A program made the translations under genes and the position numbers. A stretch of 64,000 nt of DNA from Darksidea phi (lineage: Eukaryota; Ascomycota; Dothideomycetes; Pleosporales; Lentitheciaceae): NCBI GenBank assembly GCA_030770425.1, contig JASJFT010000155.1:43773-107772 (forward strand), read 5' to 3'. The notes below the pieces were generated by a model. It had not been told where the DNA came from and made no database searches. It saw only the letters and a program-made list of their open reading frames with translations. The number at the start of each line of letters is the position of its first letter. Within the stretch, counting starts at the first letter, position 1. Of the stretch, positions 47,666 to 59,262 are shown piece after piece.

Positions 47666-49396
47666 ATGAAGCGCTCCCGCTCCCTCAATATCCTCGTCGC
47701 CGTCACCGATCCGTCGTCGTTCCGATTCGGCTGCTCCATCGTCGCCCGCCTGCATCGCGTCGCCAATGTCTCGCTCAAGGTCGTTGCCTGCCACGGATTC
47801 CCCGCCTCGTCCAGCATAACCGTCCCGCCGTCCCTAGAGCCCGTGTGGCACTGCTATGACATTGAGAGCAATGCGAAGCCCGAATGGCAGCATGAAGACT
47901 TTGCCGACACCAAGGTCGCCGAGTACTGTGCCTGGGCCGACCTGCTTGTTCTTGCACCGCTCGATGCCGAGAACATCGCCCGCATGCTGCATGGCTTCAC
48001 GAGCAATCTACACCTGAAGATATTGCGTAGCTGGGACGTGTCCAAGAAGATCCTGCTGATCCCGGCCATGTCGACGCTGATGTGGGAGAATCCCATGTCC
48101 AAGAAGCAGATCAGCAAGATACGGCGGAAGTGGAATTGGATACGGGTCCTGCCGCCATGCCTGTGGACGTTTGACCATATGGGCAGGAAACCCCAGCCAT
48201 GGGATGGGCACAAGGCCTTCAATGAATCCATCCAGACACAGATTGATATCATGGCTGTAGGCGACCGTACCATCGCTCTGCCGATAGCCCATATGCCCAC
48301 ACTCACGCCCACCAAGAGCAAGGGGCCTCGCCTCCCGCCCGAGCTGTGGTCTATCATTCTAGAATTCACCCAAGACTGGGAGCTAGCTGCGACCCTAAAC
48401 GTTCATACTAGCCTACCTGTGCCGCGCGAGTGGCGGCAGGCGGCTAGCGAGGAGGGCCCGAAGACACAGATGCAGAAGCTAGAGTGGACGCTGTTAACCG
48501 GCGACTACTCTGAAATCAAAAAAATCCTCGATACCGACCGCCCGACACGCATATCACGTCTGTGCATCGAGCTCATCATGCGCTTTGCCATGGTACCTGT
48601 CCTCAGCCACCTTGAACACGCGCATAAAGACCTGTTTTGGGGAACATTCGGCCACGCCTTTCTCCCGCACAAGGCCTCCATGTTTGGCAGGACCGAGATC
48701 CTACAGTACTGGAGGATGTCTCCGACCTTTCTTACCAAAGAATATTCGGCCGAGGCCATGGATAACGCGAGCCGTTTTGGGTCTGTGCAAGCTCTTGACT
48801 GGTGGTATGAATCTGGTTTGCAATTAAAATACACAGAGTCGGCTCTGGAAGCGGCCAGCTCTCAAGGGCACATTCAGGTCTTGAAATGGTGGCAAGACCA
48901 TAGCCGGTACCGCAGAGCACCAACAGCCCCACTATCCCCGGGCGAGCAAGATGAGGACAAGGGCAACCGCGAGTTGCTGAAACTTAAAGTTGGTAAATCC
49001 ATCACCTACGCTACCCAGTCGGGTTGCCTCCCGGCTATCCATTTCTGGGTTGAGTCTGGCATCCCGTTCTCCCACGAAGACACGATAGCGAAACTCGCTT
49101 CTGCTCACGGACACACGCGCATCCTCGACTACTGGCGTAAGTTGCGTGGCGAGAAAATGCTGTTCGACAACCAGGTTCTCGTCGGTCCAACCAAGATGGG
49201 CCATGCGGATGTGCTAGAATGGTGGAAACGGAGCGGGCTACGTGTCGAGTACAAGACGTGTGATATCGAGGAGGCGTTGGAAGATGGCGTCGAGGGCGAG
49301 GCTGGCGAGGACGTCAGAAGGTGGTGGGCTCACAACGGACTCAATCTAGGCGTTGGTACGAGCGAATGGATGAGGGTGAAGGTGCTAGGATCATGA
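47666..49396 (+). CDS. Flavoprotein-fold / ankyrin-like repeat fusion protein
   Basis: A single-exon protein of 576 residues. Residues 8-165 match the HFCD flavoprotein family (phosphopantothenoylcysteine decarboxylase, HAL3). Landmarks are the first strand and turn (NILVAVTDPSSFRFG), WADLLVLAPLDAENIARMLH, and KILLIPAMSTLMWENPMSKK. Key enzyme residues differ: the catalytic His six residues before WAD is Val84, the PAMNT motif reads PAMST (133-137), and the Cys-bearing GMGRM-type lid loop is not seen. Residues about 222-245 (PRLPPELWSIILEFTQD) resemble an F-box-type helix. The remainder (about 255-570) is a run of about 33-residue ankyrin-like repeats with a repeated pattern ending in WW or YW (ALDWWYESGL, VLKWWQDH, ILDYWRKL, VLEWWKRSGL). 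The start ATG at 47666 precedes the first flavoprotein strand. It may bind FMN as a sensor or scaffold, but that is inference. Confidence 0.8.
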   Translation: MKRSRSLNILVAVTDPSSFRFGCSIVARLHRVANVSLKVVACHGFPASSSITVPPSLEPVWHCYDIESNAKPEWQHEDFADTKVAEYCAWADLLVLAPLDAENIARMLHGFTSNLHLKILRSWDVSKKILLIPAMSTLMWENPMSKKQISKIRRKWNWIRVLPPCLWTFDHMGRKPQPWDGHKAFNESIQTQIDIMAVGDRTIALPIAHMPTLTPTKSKGPRLPPELWSIILEFTQDWELAATLNVHTSLPVPREWRQAASEEGPKTQMQKLEWTLLTGDYSEIKKILDTDRPTRISRLCIELIMRFAMVPVLSHLEHAHKDLFWGTFGHAFLPHKASMFGRTEILQYWRMSPTFLTKEYSAEAMDNASRFGSVQALDWWYESGLQLKYTESALEAASSQGHIQVLKWWQDHSRYRRAPTAPLSPGEQDEDKGNRELLKLKVGKSITYATQSGCLPAIHFWVESGIPFSHEDTIAKLASAHGHTRILDYWRKLRGEKMLFDNQVLVGPTKMGHADVLEWWKRSGLRVEYKTCDIEEALEDGVEGEAGEDVRRWWAHNGLNLGVGTSEWMRVKVLGS

Positions 49397-50199
49397 TCGT
49401 GCACGAACTGTGCGAGCTGGCGTATGGGTAGATTGCGTCGGACTTGGGGTTTTGGTCTTTTGCCAGTGAATTGCACGGCATCTGCATGGTCAGGACAGGT
49501 GCATGGGCTTCAATACGTATCATCTTGTGACGTTGCACGTGTGTACAAATCCTGCTCGATGTTTAGCCATGTGCAATGATGTCGAAATTTTAGAGTAGAG
49601 TCTGCTTCGTGCTCTGACTTGGTGTGTTCCTATAAGTACCCTTTATTCGCCAATTGATATCGTTGTTGTGTCTATTTGGCTGCTGTGTCGGCTTGAGAGG
49701 GTTTGAGAGGTGAGCCGGGTAGCCCAAATGTGGTTTAGCGGCCGAGGGAAGGGAGCCATGAGGTGAGACTTGGCGGCTCGTGGATGCGACACTGCAACTT
49801 CATCGAATATTGTCACCAGAATCACCCGGCACCTTCACACTTCTCCTTGACTTCTAAGTCTAACGAGAGCTGTCCTCTCATACAATTGCCCCCGCTCCTC
49901 ATTTGCTATTCCCGTAATGGCTTGCTAGATCAAATCAACTTCAAGTTCTTTTCCATAACTAAGCTAAGAGTGACAGCTGCACTGAACTTTGGTAGGATCC
50001 ATCCCACCCGCCCCTTAGCATTGGATTCCGCCCACGTTTCCGCCTCTCGACAGTTCCCCTGATTTTTGCAACACAGATTTTCATCTCCATCGACCGCCGC
50101 ACCCTGATCATCCCCATCGTGGCTCCGCACAGCTGAACCCCCTCCACCCACCGTCTAAGCGATACACCCTTTGGCCAACTCTAACGGTTACTTCTTACA
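49397..50199. other. Intergenic before SCP160
   Basis: About 800 bp holding the 3' end of the flavoprotein/ankyrin gene and the SCP160 promoter. The last 200 bp are pyrimidine-rich and leader-like. No gene is recognised. Confidence 0.55.
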
Positions 50200-53100
50200 A
50201 TGGCATCGGAGGCTGTTACTACTGGCAGCTCTGCTGTTGAGGGCCTCACCCCCGCGCAGAAGCTGATGGAACAACACGACCACCATGTCACGGTTGAGGA
50301 TGTCGTAGACGAGGAGGACTTGGTTCATCCTCCTCCCTCGGCAGCTCCCAAAACTGGCGCTTCTGATGCCCCGGCCACCACGCTGAGCGAGAAGGCGGCT
50401 GGCAAGCAGAAGGCAGAGGACACGCCCGCTCCGGCTAAGAAGACGAGTGCTCCCTTGAACATGTCATCTGAAGAGGCCTTCCCGGCTCTCGGTCCAGCCA
50501 AGCCGCGTGCTCCTGCTTCCTTTGCTGCTACGTGGGGCAAGAAGCCGGCTTCAGTCGGAGGAAATGGCGTTAACGGCAGCGGACAGACTCCGAGCAACCC
50601 TACTTCTCGCGCCTCCACTCCAGCGTCTGGCATGGCTACGCCCGTATCTGTCTCTGTCGGCCGCGGGCCCGCTTACCAGAAAATATCTCTCCCGGGCAAG
50701 TCCACCGAGCATATCTCGTTTTACCCGTCGCAGCTCATTCCGCGCAAGGAGCTGAAGAAACCCTTGAACGACATCATCCGAGACATCAATAAGCGTTCGA
50801 AGGCTAAGCTCGAGTATAAGTCTGGAGGAGCTGATGGAAGGGTCATCTTCGAGGCTACTGGTCCAGTGGACGACGTTCGTCAATCCCTCAAAGAAATTGC
50901 TAATGAGCTTGGTTCAAAGGTACGTAGCTTTTCGCCGTTAGCTTTTGGTTTGAGCTGATCATCGTCAGCAATCTGTCAAGATTCCGGTTCCTTCGTCTGT
51001 CCGCCCCTACATTATTGGTCGTCAAGGTGCGAAGATCCAAGAAATCAGCAAACGCACTGGTGCTCGCGTTCAGGTCCCGAAGCCGGAGCCTGGAGAGGAC
51101 GAGGACTCGATGATCGATGTAACTATCGAAGGCAACGCGCTCACTGCAGAGATGGCTCGTCGCGAGATCGAGGCCATCGTCAATGAGCGCACGTCCACCG
51201 TTAACCTGCGCCTCAAGGACATCCCCGCCGAGTACTATCCGTTCCTTGCTGGACCACACAATTCTCACGTCGGCGGTCTCGAGAATGGTCGTGAGGTGCA
51301 CTTGCGCATTCCGCACTACCACACATGGGATGCCCAAGCCCCTCCCCAGGTTCCGCGCAACCAGCCTGTCCCCTTCGTGCCCCAGGCGAGGTTCCCAATT
51401 CAAATCTCCGGAGAACGCAGCGCTGCACAGGACATCCAAGCTCAGATTGAGCGCCGTGTTCAACAATTGCGTCAGCAGTTGGCCATAGAGCAGCGGTCTA
51501 TCGAGCGTGGCCGACATCAATTCATCATCGGCGAGCGGGGCGGATCACTACATGACTTTCTCGCGGAGACTGGTTGCAGCGTGATCCTACCACCAAGCAC
51601 AGACGATAGCGAGACTATCTATGTCGTGGGACCTCCTGATAAGATCGAGGCTGGTGTCAACAAGCTCGAAGAGCTTGCTTCAGAGATGTCTATGGCTACA
51701 GCTGACGCTGCTCGGGAGCACAAGGGAGCCAACTCGCATGCACATGCTCATAATCTTACCCGCTACTTGCAACAACGCGAGGCGCTTGCGCAACTCGAAC
51801 GTCTGCACGAGGCAAGCATTGTTGCGCCCACCGATCGCGACGGACCAACCGCGTGGGAGATCTACTCTAGGGATCGCAAAAACAATTTGAAAGCTCGCAG
51901 CGACATCATCAATGTCTTTGCTAGTCATCCGCCTTCCCGATTTTCTACCATGTCCGTGGACCCCTTCTATCACCAATTCTTGCAGCAGCGGAATGCCCGC
52001 CAGATTCGTGAGGATACCGGCGTGCACGTCGTGTTCCCGAATGAGGCGGAGGAGTCGCCGGACTTGCTCCTCGTCTACGAAGGTTCCACCCCATTTGACG
52101 ATTATGCAATCCCCCGAGGTGCTCCCCCGGCTGCCGAAGTTAAGGCATACCAGCAAGCCCTGCAACAGGCGCAGCAATTCATCAAGGCCATCACGAGTAA
52201 GCAGCAGGATGTTGTGTCCAAGCAGGTTGAAGCGGACCCCAAATTCCATCCTAAGATCGAGCGTTTCGCCGATAAGGAGCAACAAGGGCTACCCCAAGAT
52301 CGGATCCCTGTTCAGCTACTCTTTGGTGATCGAAGACCCCAGGCTCAGAGGTCTTCTAGTAACAGCTTTGGCTTACGCGGACCCTCCGATGCTGTGGAAG
52401 CACTCTATGCCAACATCCTTCAATTCATCGAACAGGAAGAGAAAGATGAGCTGGAGCGTGGCTACACCACGACTTTTGATTTCCCTCAAAAATTTGCCAA
52501 CTATCTGATCGGCAAGCGGGGTGAGAACATCCGGAAGCTTCGGGAAGAATTTGACGTTGACATTCAGGTCAATGACGGCAAAGTTGAACTCAAGGGGCCC
52601 CAGGCAAAGGCCAATGCTTGCAAAGCTCACATCCTTGCTTTGGGTAAGCGGCTTGAGGACGAGACTACGCACACACTCAAGATCAAGCCTCAATATCACC
52701 GTGACCTCATTGGGGCCAAGGGTAGCCAGGTCAACCGTTTGCAAGATCGATACAATGTTCGCATCAACTTTCCTCGATCAAATCACAACGACGACGAGGC
52801 GGCTGCCGATGGAGGCGCGTCCCAGCGCAATTTCCGTGCTCAGGCTGCAGATGAAGTCACCATTCGTGGCCCCCGCAAAGGCGCAGACGAAGCGCGTGAC
52901 GAGTTGCTGAATCTCCTGCAGTGGACCACGGATAACTCTCATACTGACATTGTCTCAGTCGCTCAAAGCCAGGTCCCCCAACTGATTGGTTCTGGCGGAC
53001 GGGAGATGGAAAATCTTCGTCTAAGCACTGGCTGCCAGATCGATGTTCCTGGCGCTCGTGAAGGCGCCGATCCATCAGGCCGTGCTGATATCAAGTTGAA

Positions 53101-54235
53101 GGGCACCAAGAAGCAGGTCGAAGAAGCGAAGAAGATCCTCAAGGAGCGCGCCAAAGTGTTCGACGAGACCGTCGTTGAGAATATTGATGTCGACAGGAAG
53201 CACCATAGGACATTGATTGGAAGCAGTGGCTCCAACATTCGCCAGATCGTAACTGCTGCCGGCGGTCCTGACAACTCTCGGGAGCTGGCTCGCATGGTCC
53301 GCTTCCCCCGCGCCGAGTCTGAGGGCTCCACCATCCGCGTAGAGGGCCCGAAGAAGATCGTCGATCAGATTGTCGCCTCAATTCGAGCTCAGGTTGGGTC
53401 ACTCGAGAACCAGGTCACCGAGGTTCTCGACATCTCGCCCGATAAGCACCGTCTTCTCATCGGTCGCGGAGGTGAAACACGTCGCTCATTGGAATCGCAA
53501 TTCAATATCCAGCTCGACATCCCCAAGCAAACAACAACTGGTGCTGCTCGCAATCAAATCAAAATTGCCGGTGAGCCTGCTCAGGTAGAGAAGGCCAAGG
53601 AGCATATCCTTGAGCTTGTAAAGGGCCAAGAGGGTGAGACCATCCAGGTACCTCGCCATCTTCACCACGTCATTTCAGACAATGGCCAATTCTTCCGTCG
53701 TCTCAAGAACGATCACAAGGTCACCGTTGACCACAACGGACAACAATTGCCGCCCAAGCCAAGTGCTGCTGAAGGCGGTAAGGCTCGCAAAGGCACCAAC
53801 GGTGCCCTGCCTCTCATTACCGACGACACCGCTTCTGGCGCTGAATCACATTCTTGGGAGATCGTTGACAATAATCCCATTGACGAGAACGTTGATACCT
53901 CCGCTACCATCCCTTGGGTCCTACGAGGTCACGCCGATAACATTCCCAAGGCTCGCCAGATGCTTGAGTCGGCTATCGAGGCCGCGTCTAAGCCCAGCTC
54001 TACCGGTTACCTGATCCTGCCTGACCCGCGTAGCTATAGGCTTGTTGTTGGGCCCGGCGGCAGCACCATCAACAATATCCGCCGCAAGACGGGTACGAAG
54101 GTGCAGGTCCCGCGTGACCAGGCCAAGGATGAGGCTATCGAGATTGTCGGGCCCAGGGATGGATGCGAGCAGGCGAGGCAGATGATTCTTGACATCATAT
54201 CCAGGGGCGGCGGCGGCAACGGTGGTCGCAAGTAA
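50200..54235 (+). CDS. scp160: Multi-KH RNA-binding protein SCP160 (vigilin)
   Basis: Polysome- and ER-associated RNA-binding protein with many KH domains, important for translation and mRNA localisation. Exons 50200-50919 and 50969-54235 give 1328 residues. The N-terminal 180 residues are disordered and contain a conserved SSEEAFPALG motif. KH domains follow to the end. Clear GxxG loops are visible in IIGRQGAKI, LIGKRGENI, LIGAKGSQV, LIGSGGREM, LIGSSGSNI, LIGRGGETR and VVGPGGSTI. Degenerate loops are seen in LAGPHNSHV, IIGERGGSL and VISDNGQFF, which probably pack as KH folds without RNA binding. The mix of intact and degenerate KH domains is typical of yeast Scp160 and vigilins. The protein ends in a Gly-rich tail. 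Splicing restores KH continuity across the intron. Confidence 0.95.
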
Positions 54236-54853
54236 AACGCTACGAGCGCGGCAAGCATGATGTAGTGAGAGGGATATCGGGTTTACATGACATGATAGGT
54301 ATAGTAGAGTGATCATATTATCTTTGGACTTGATACTTTTTGCTGTCTGGCTAGCATTGAGCATGTGGGGGCGGGTCCACGCTATACGACATGGCTATAT
54401 TTTAGCGTATTTTCCTTACTATAAGGCAACTTACCCGGAAAAGTTTTGGCCTTTATTCACATTATGAGGTCTGCTTAATTTTGCTTGCTTTTTCTATGTT
54501 CACTTTAAATTGAACTTTTACTAGGTATGCTGTGGGTATGCTTGCTAAAATATAGGATAGCGGGAAGGACTGTGTGCTAATAGTATGCTGATAGTGTAGC
54601 TCTCAGCTTTGGATTTCCCCTGCTCAGGTGGCGATTTGTGAATATTTACCCATACACCCATAGTACCGGTGAACCCCTTACGGCTACGGTAAGCCTTGTG
54701 GCGCAAGGCAGAGTCTAGTGTTCGCCCGGGCGGAATCGTATTACATACAGCGAAGCAGCTAGCCTTATACGTTGTGGTGATAAAGACGAAACACGTTCCC
54801 GTAATAAGACCCTTATTTTCGGCTTTCCTACTCGTGCAACCGTCTGCTTCGAG
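54236..54853. other. AT-rich intergenic, start of decayed island
   Basis: About 620 bp after the SCP160 stop. It is clearly AT-rich between 54390 and 54600, with no coding signal. It leads into a stretch of pseudogenes that continues to about 59.2 kb. Confidence 0.5.
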
Positions 54854-56266
54854 ATGGCTGAAGCTTTGGGCGGCATAGCATCCGTGTTCACTATCGTGGA
54901 GGCGGTCGCCAACGTCACCGAACTCATCCTCTCTTGCAAAAGTGCCACGGAGGGGTCACGCCGCCTTGTCAGAGAGCTCAGCTACATCCGTAGTCTCTTC
55001 ACTACTCTGAGAGAGACTATCGAGGAGCAGCAGACGAACGACACATGGTCAAGCACCGTACTGCTACTCAACGATAACAATGGCCTTATACATTAGTTCG
55101 AACAGCTGCTGGGCTTGCTCGAACCGCACATCCGCGGCCCTTCACATGAGGGCGGACTGAAAAAGCTTAAGAGTGTCCTGGAATGGCCGTTCAAGGAACC
55201 GGAGGCGCTGAAGCTGATGGAGGCTGTTGCGCGATACAAGAGCCTTATCGAACCCGCACTTGATAACAATCACATCCGTTTATCAAAGCCATCCACGATG
55301 ACGTCAAGGATCTATCAAGCCTCTTTCAGGATGCTTTGCATGAAGTGAAACAAGGCAATCAAGAGCTAACCAAAGTGCACAGTGAGATTAATGACTCGAG
55401 GATGGACTAACTTTGTATGACAATATTTAGGTATGTCACAGTCGTGGCAAAGTTCTTACTGCTCTAGCGGAGATATCATTGGACAAGAGTCTTACCCTTT
55501 TGCAGAATCTACTTGACCAAGGTGCCGACTCAATACTACTGGCGGGATGTAGCATACACTAATGATAGCCGTAGCAGTACCTTCAGGAGGTGAATCACTA
55601 AGAATCATGTACTTGCTTCAAGCCGCCGGCGCAAATCTCAACCCCTTCGCTGGCATGTACGATACTGCCTTGTTAGCGGCTCTTGAGCCGAAAGCTTGCT
55701 ACAGTAGGGAGAAAGTTATGAGTTTTTTTTTATTGGGGCGCAGATGCCACGATTCCAGAGCCCAAGGCAACATTGGTCGAGCTCGGAGCCCGGCATCCAG
55801 ATGTGGCAATGCGAGGTCTCATCATTAGTCAGAGCGGAAGCGACGGCCAACGTGATCTTCACGAAGCGTTGATTGTAGCAGCCGTTTCAAGCCGAAATGA
55901 AACCATTCTTCAGCTCATCGAGCGAGGCGCCGATGTGAATTGCAAACTGGAAATCGGTAGTATAGTCTCAACCCCCTAATGGCGGCACTTACTATGGATG
56001 TTAGCCAAACGCTTCAGACAGTTCGACTTGTCATTGCGTATGGTGCCGACGTGGATGCCCCTATCAACCGATACTCAAATACTTTACAGTTGTATCTTGA
56101 CCGCAGGATCGTAGATTATTCAGTTGTCGAATCCTTACTTAACAGTGGGGTGAGTAGCGATGCTCCGGACGGCCTGAATGGTTCTGGAAGCGCGAGCGGT
56201 ATAGCAGTTCGGCGCTACAAAAAAGACAATGGGATGCACTGGAATATATGGCGGGCGATTATTTAA
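54854..56266 (+). pseudogene. Ankyrin-repeat / NLR-like gene, degraded
   Basis: The N-terminus (MAEALGGIASVFTIVEAVAN, then VRELSYIRSLFTTLRETIE) resembles the helical N-terminal domain found on fungal NLR-type and ankyrin proteins. The frame is interrupted by a TAG at 55094-55096. The same frame then continues with FEQLLGLLEPHIRGPSHEGG. Near 55270 the reading shifts, and coding character resumes in another frame (DDVKDLSSLFQDALHEVKQG). Ankyrin-type pieces follow in several frames: LLQNLLDQGADSILLAG (about 55495), LLQAAGANLNPFAG (near 55620), LIERGADVNCK (near 55915) and VRLVIAYGADVDAP (near 56025). Stops separate these pieces. I see no nucleotide-binding core such as a NACHT P-loop, so this may have been an N-domain plus ankyrin protein. 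The lesions argue strongly for a pseudogene. Confidence 0.75.
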
Positions 56267-57099
56267 CTTCTTCTTGAACATGCTGCAGTATTTTCCGCTA
56301 GTGACTTTGACTTTTTGATGGAACAGTCTTGGTTCGTTGAGTTAGTGACCATGGGCATGATAGGGTACTCCTAAATCTCTACTGATTTCGCTCCATCTTG
56401 TGTTAAATTTCTCATTTATTGAGTCTAGGTGTTTCATGATACTGCAGTCTCATCCGCAATTTCCATACTTTATCCACCCATAGAAACAAGAAATCTGAAG
56501 CTACTTAATGCGGCTGAATGACTGAACTACTTTACATCAAGCTGTTGAGAGTCACTGCTCTAATCCTCAACAGCCTCCGCTATTGAAATGTTGGCGAATG
56601 TTGTAGCTTCCTTCATTTAAGTCTGGCGGGATTCTTTCCGTCCCGTCAGTGACATCTACTCTTTTAATGTTGCACAGAAGCTCCGCCACGAACAGGCATA
56701 ATTCGCCACCACTCGGAGCTCTCTTATCTATACAGCACCAGGTCTCATAAAAAGAAAATACTAGTACACTACCACCGTGGATTGGCTGACAAATTGTCCT
56801 ACCTAAAGCTCCGTAGGTTTGCTCCTTAACAATTGCTCGGCCTAATCAACAGGTGGTATTTCCCTTCGTAGTCGACATCATACCATAAATAATGCTATAA
56901 CCTTCGGGCCATCATTGATGTCATCGATGGGGCTTTTGTTGTGCATCTCTGTCCCGGAGTGGTTCGCACCGTGAGAAATGGCACCTTCGCAGCAGTCAAG
57001 GTATAAGGGATTAATAATTGCTTGGAGCATGTCCTCGGCGCTCAATTCAATCGGCTTTTTTGAGTCCGATAGAACAAATACCCACTTTCTCTCCGGCTT
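56267..57099. other. AT-rich degenerate stretch
   Basis: No intact reading frame is seen. It may include the eroded end of the ankyrin gene. Stop codons are frequent in all frames. It lies between two pseudogenes. Confidence 0.45.
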
Positions 57100-58850
57100 C
57101 TCGCTTTCTATTGAACGGATTTGGGCCTCTAAGTCCTGGTCCGGACTTGATTTGATTTCCCAGAGTTTAACCTGGTTCGTCCAAGGTTATTCCAACGTCC
57201 TGACTTTGCCTCAACGTCAAATTGCATGATCGTGACAGCGACGAAGGCTAAGATCTCTGCGGTAGCGAAATGACTGCCTGAGCGTAGATTAATAGTGCAG
57301 CCACCAAGAGCACGAAATCCTGCTTGAGTAGGCCGCTTTTCGGATCTCGTGAAGCGCCGATGATCGAGAGCATCGTGTTTAGGACCCCAGAGGGTGGAAT
57401 TGCAATGCTGAATGGGTGTTGGCATCAGGAATGTACTGCCTTTTTCAGAATAAATTGGTTATCTAGCATATGGCCTTCCACGATGAGGCGTGCCGACACC
57501 GCTGTGCTGTACATGAGAAGGACTTCTTTATTAACCGAAAGAAGTATCGGGCAAGATGTCTTTGCTTTAGACATGCCGACAGTGCAAGTCCGCCCTCTTC
57601 AATTTCCATCGGCAACCAAAACTACACTTGACAGCTCGTATCGACATTCTACTAGGATTATTGGGTCGGAGTAAAGGTGATATAGCATCTAGAAGGTATC
57701 TGGCACTATATTGGATAACAGAGCCACTTTATTCGCAAATTCGGATCTCGCGATGTCGTTAAGAGGAATGTGATGGTGAATGCTATGGTCGTGCGGAGAA
57801 TGAACAAGTACTGCATCTTTCTTATGGTTCTTTACGCTGAAATAATTTTCGAAATCGACCGCATCAAGATCCATAGCCCGAATGGACTCGCTAGCGGTGC
57901 GTGTAGAGGAGAGCCCTATGATCAGATCCGACACTCCTGATTTTGAAAATTCTACCATTTATTTGTTAGATTTTGCCATAGGTCTGGATTGGAATTATCT
58001 TACCAGAAGACAGCCTCAATCGCAGGGTCTTTGTGTGGATTATAACGGCCATAGATAGAGCCTGTGATGGCAAATGTGATTTGATGCTTTAACCAGTCAA
58101 ATAGTATCACATTGGTTCTTGATTGCTCTTTCAGTCGATTGAGGGATAATGCAACAAGCCCAAGCATGACTCGACTTATCGCATCAAGATGCGTACCAGG
58201 GGCTAAGGATGGTTGAGTGGCAACATGAAACGTCATAACGTATCCACAATCGCCTTCATCGCCGTTTGTGTTCGTATTCATGATGTCGTTTGCTGTCTTG
58301 CTAAAAAGAGAAATTTTGACAACGTCTTTGGCAGCTAAAGGCATGAACGCTAGCGCTTCGTGCTGCCGTTGTACCGCGGAAATGAGGGGAGGCAATTAGC
58401 GATATAGATCTTCATCGCTATGGGTTTTACTGTCAGATTTATACCCATCCTTTAGTGTCTTACCTAAGGCTGCTGTACCGAAGCATAACATAACAATTGG
58501 TTTTCTTCCGTGACATGCCAATAATTGGACTGACGAACGGAATCAAGGTCACAAGAGGAGAGGCTGTCGTCGGTCCTGAGTAGTAGAGGAGCAACTAGAG
58601 AGATAGGTAGACGACGCTGAGTGTGCCAACGATGATTGTGCCGTAATGGAACGCCATGGTGCGTGGCTTGGAATTGAGGTTTATTACGAGTAGGATGGTA
58701 CAGCGGGGAGCCACTGGTGCTGTTATCGACGACTTCTCCGTAACTTATCACAGGCTTAAGCAACCGCCCGAGCGTCCATGTAAGCCCAGCCAACCACGAC
58801 CCAGACGGCAGAAGGTGGGGCCCGGATGTTTGCATCTTCACCAATCCTTC
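57100..58850 (-). pseudogene. Cytochrome P450 gene, degraded
   Basis: Fragments on the minus strand match a fungal P450 resembling the CYP7/CYP8-like class. In order they are LISAVQRQHEALAFMPLAAK (near 58390), FDWLKHQITFAITGSIYG (near 58090) with the following DPAIEAVFW, WGPKHDALDHRRF (near 57390), and the C-terminal HFATAEILAFVAVTIMQFDV (near 57280). The pieces lie in different frames and have stops between them. At the haem-binding loop, where the family has CPGRHFA, the sequence reads RSGSHFA, so the essential Cys ligand is lost (near 57275). Intact P450s need this residue. The gene is therefore inactive. Confidence 0.8.
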
Positions 58851-59262
58851 GTGCGGTTATCAGGATCATCTTCGAGAATCGTCCACTTTGGCAAAGTTTT
58901 GCGTGCAGTGCTAACAATATATTTCAAGCTTTGCAGCAATTTCAAGGTGTAGTTTGCGGATCCTTCACGGCCTTAGGAGCGAAAAGCAGGAGGTATATTC
59001 ATTCCATCCGAATCTAACGTTAAGTGGGGAGAATTAAGGGTGTTATTGTTGATTGCCGGGCTATAGGACGAGTCGATGAAGGTTAAGGCTGGTACGGGGT
59101 GATGCCGCTTCCGTTCCTGCAAACCATGTCTAGATTTCTTGGCCCAATTGCACTTATCTTCTTCACCTTTCAATAAGTTCATGGAGAGGTGGAGAAAAAA
59201 GATGATCGCAACATCCCCAGCATGAGGCTACTGCTTGAATGTTCTATGGCTCCAAACTATTC
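58851..59262. other. Intergenic, right edge of decayed island
   Basis: About 410 bp between the P450 remnant and the TRM7 stop. I see nothing beyond short chance frames. Confidence 0.5.

Noticed and set aside
54236..59262. Intact transposon or retroelement in the decayed island
   Set aside because: No terminal repeats, transposase or reverse-transcriptase motifs are visible; only gene remnants are seen.
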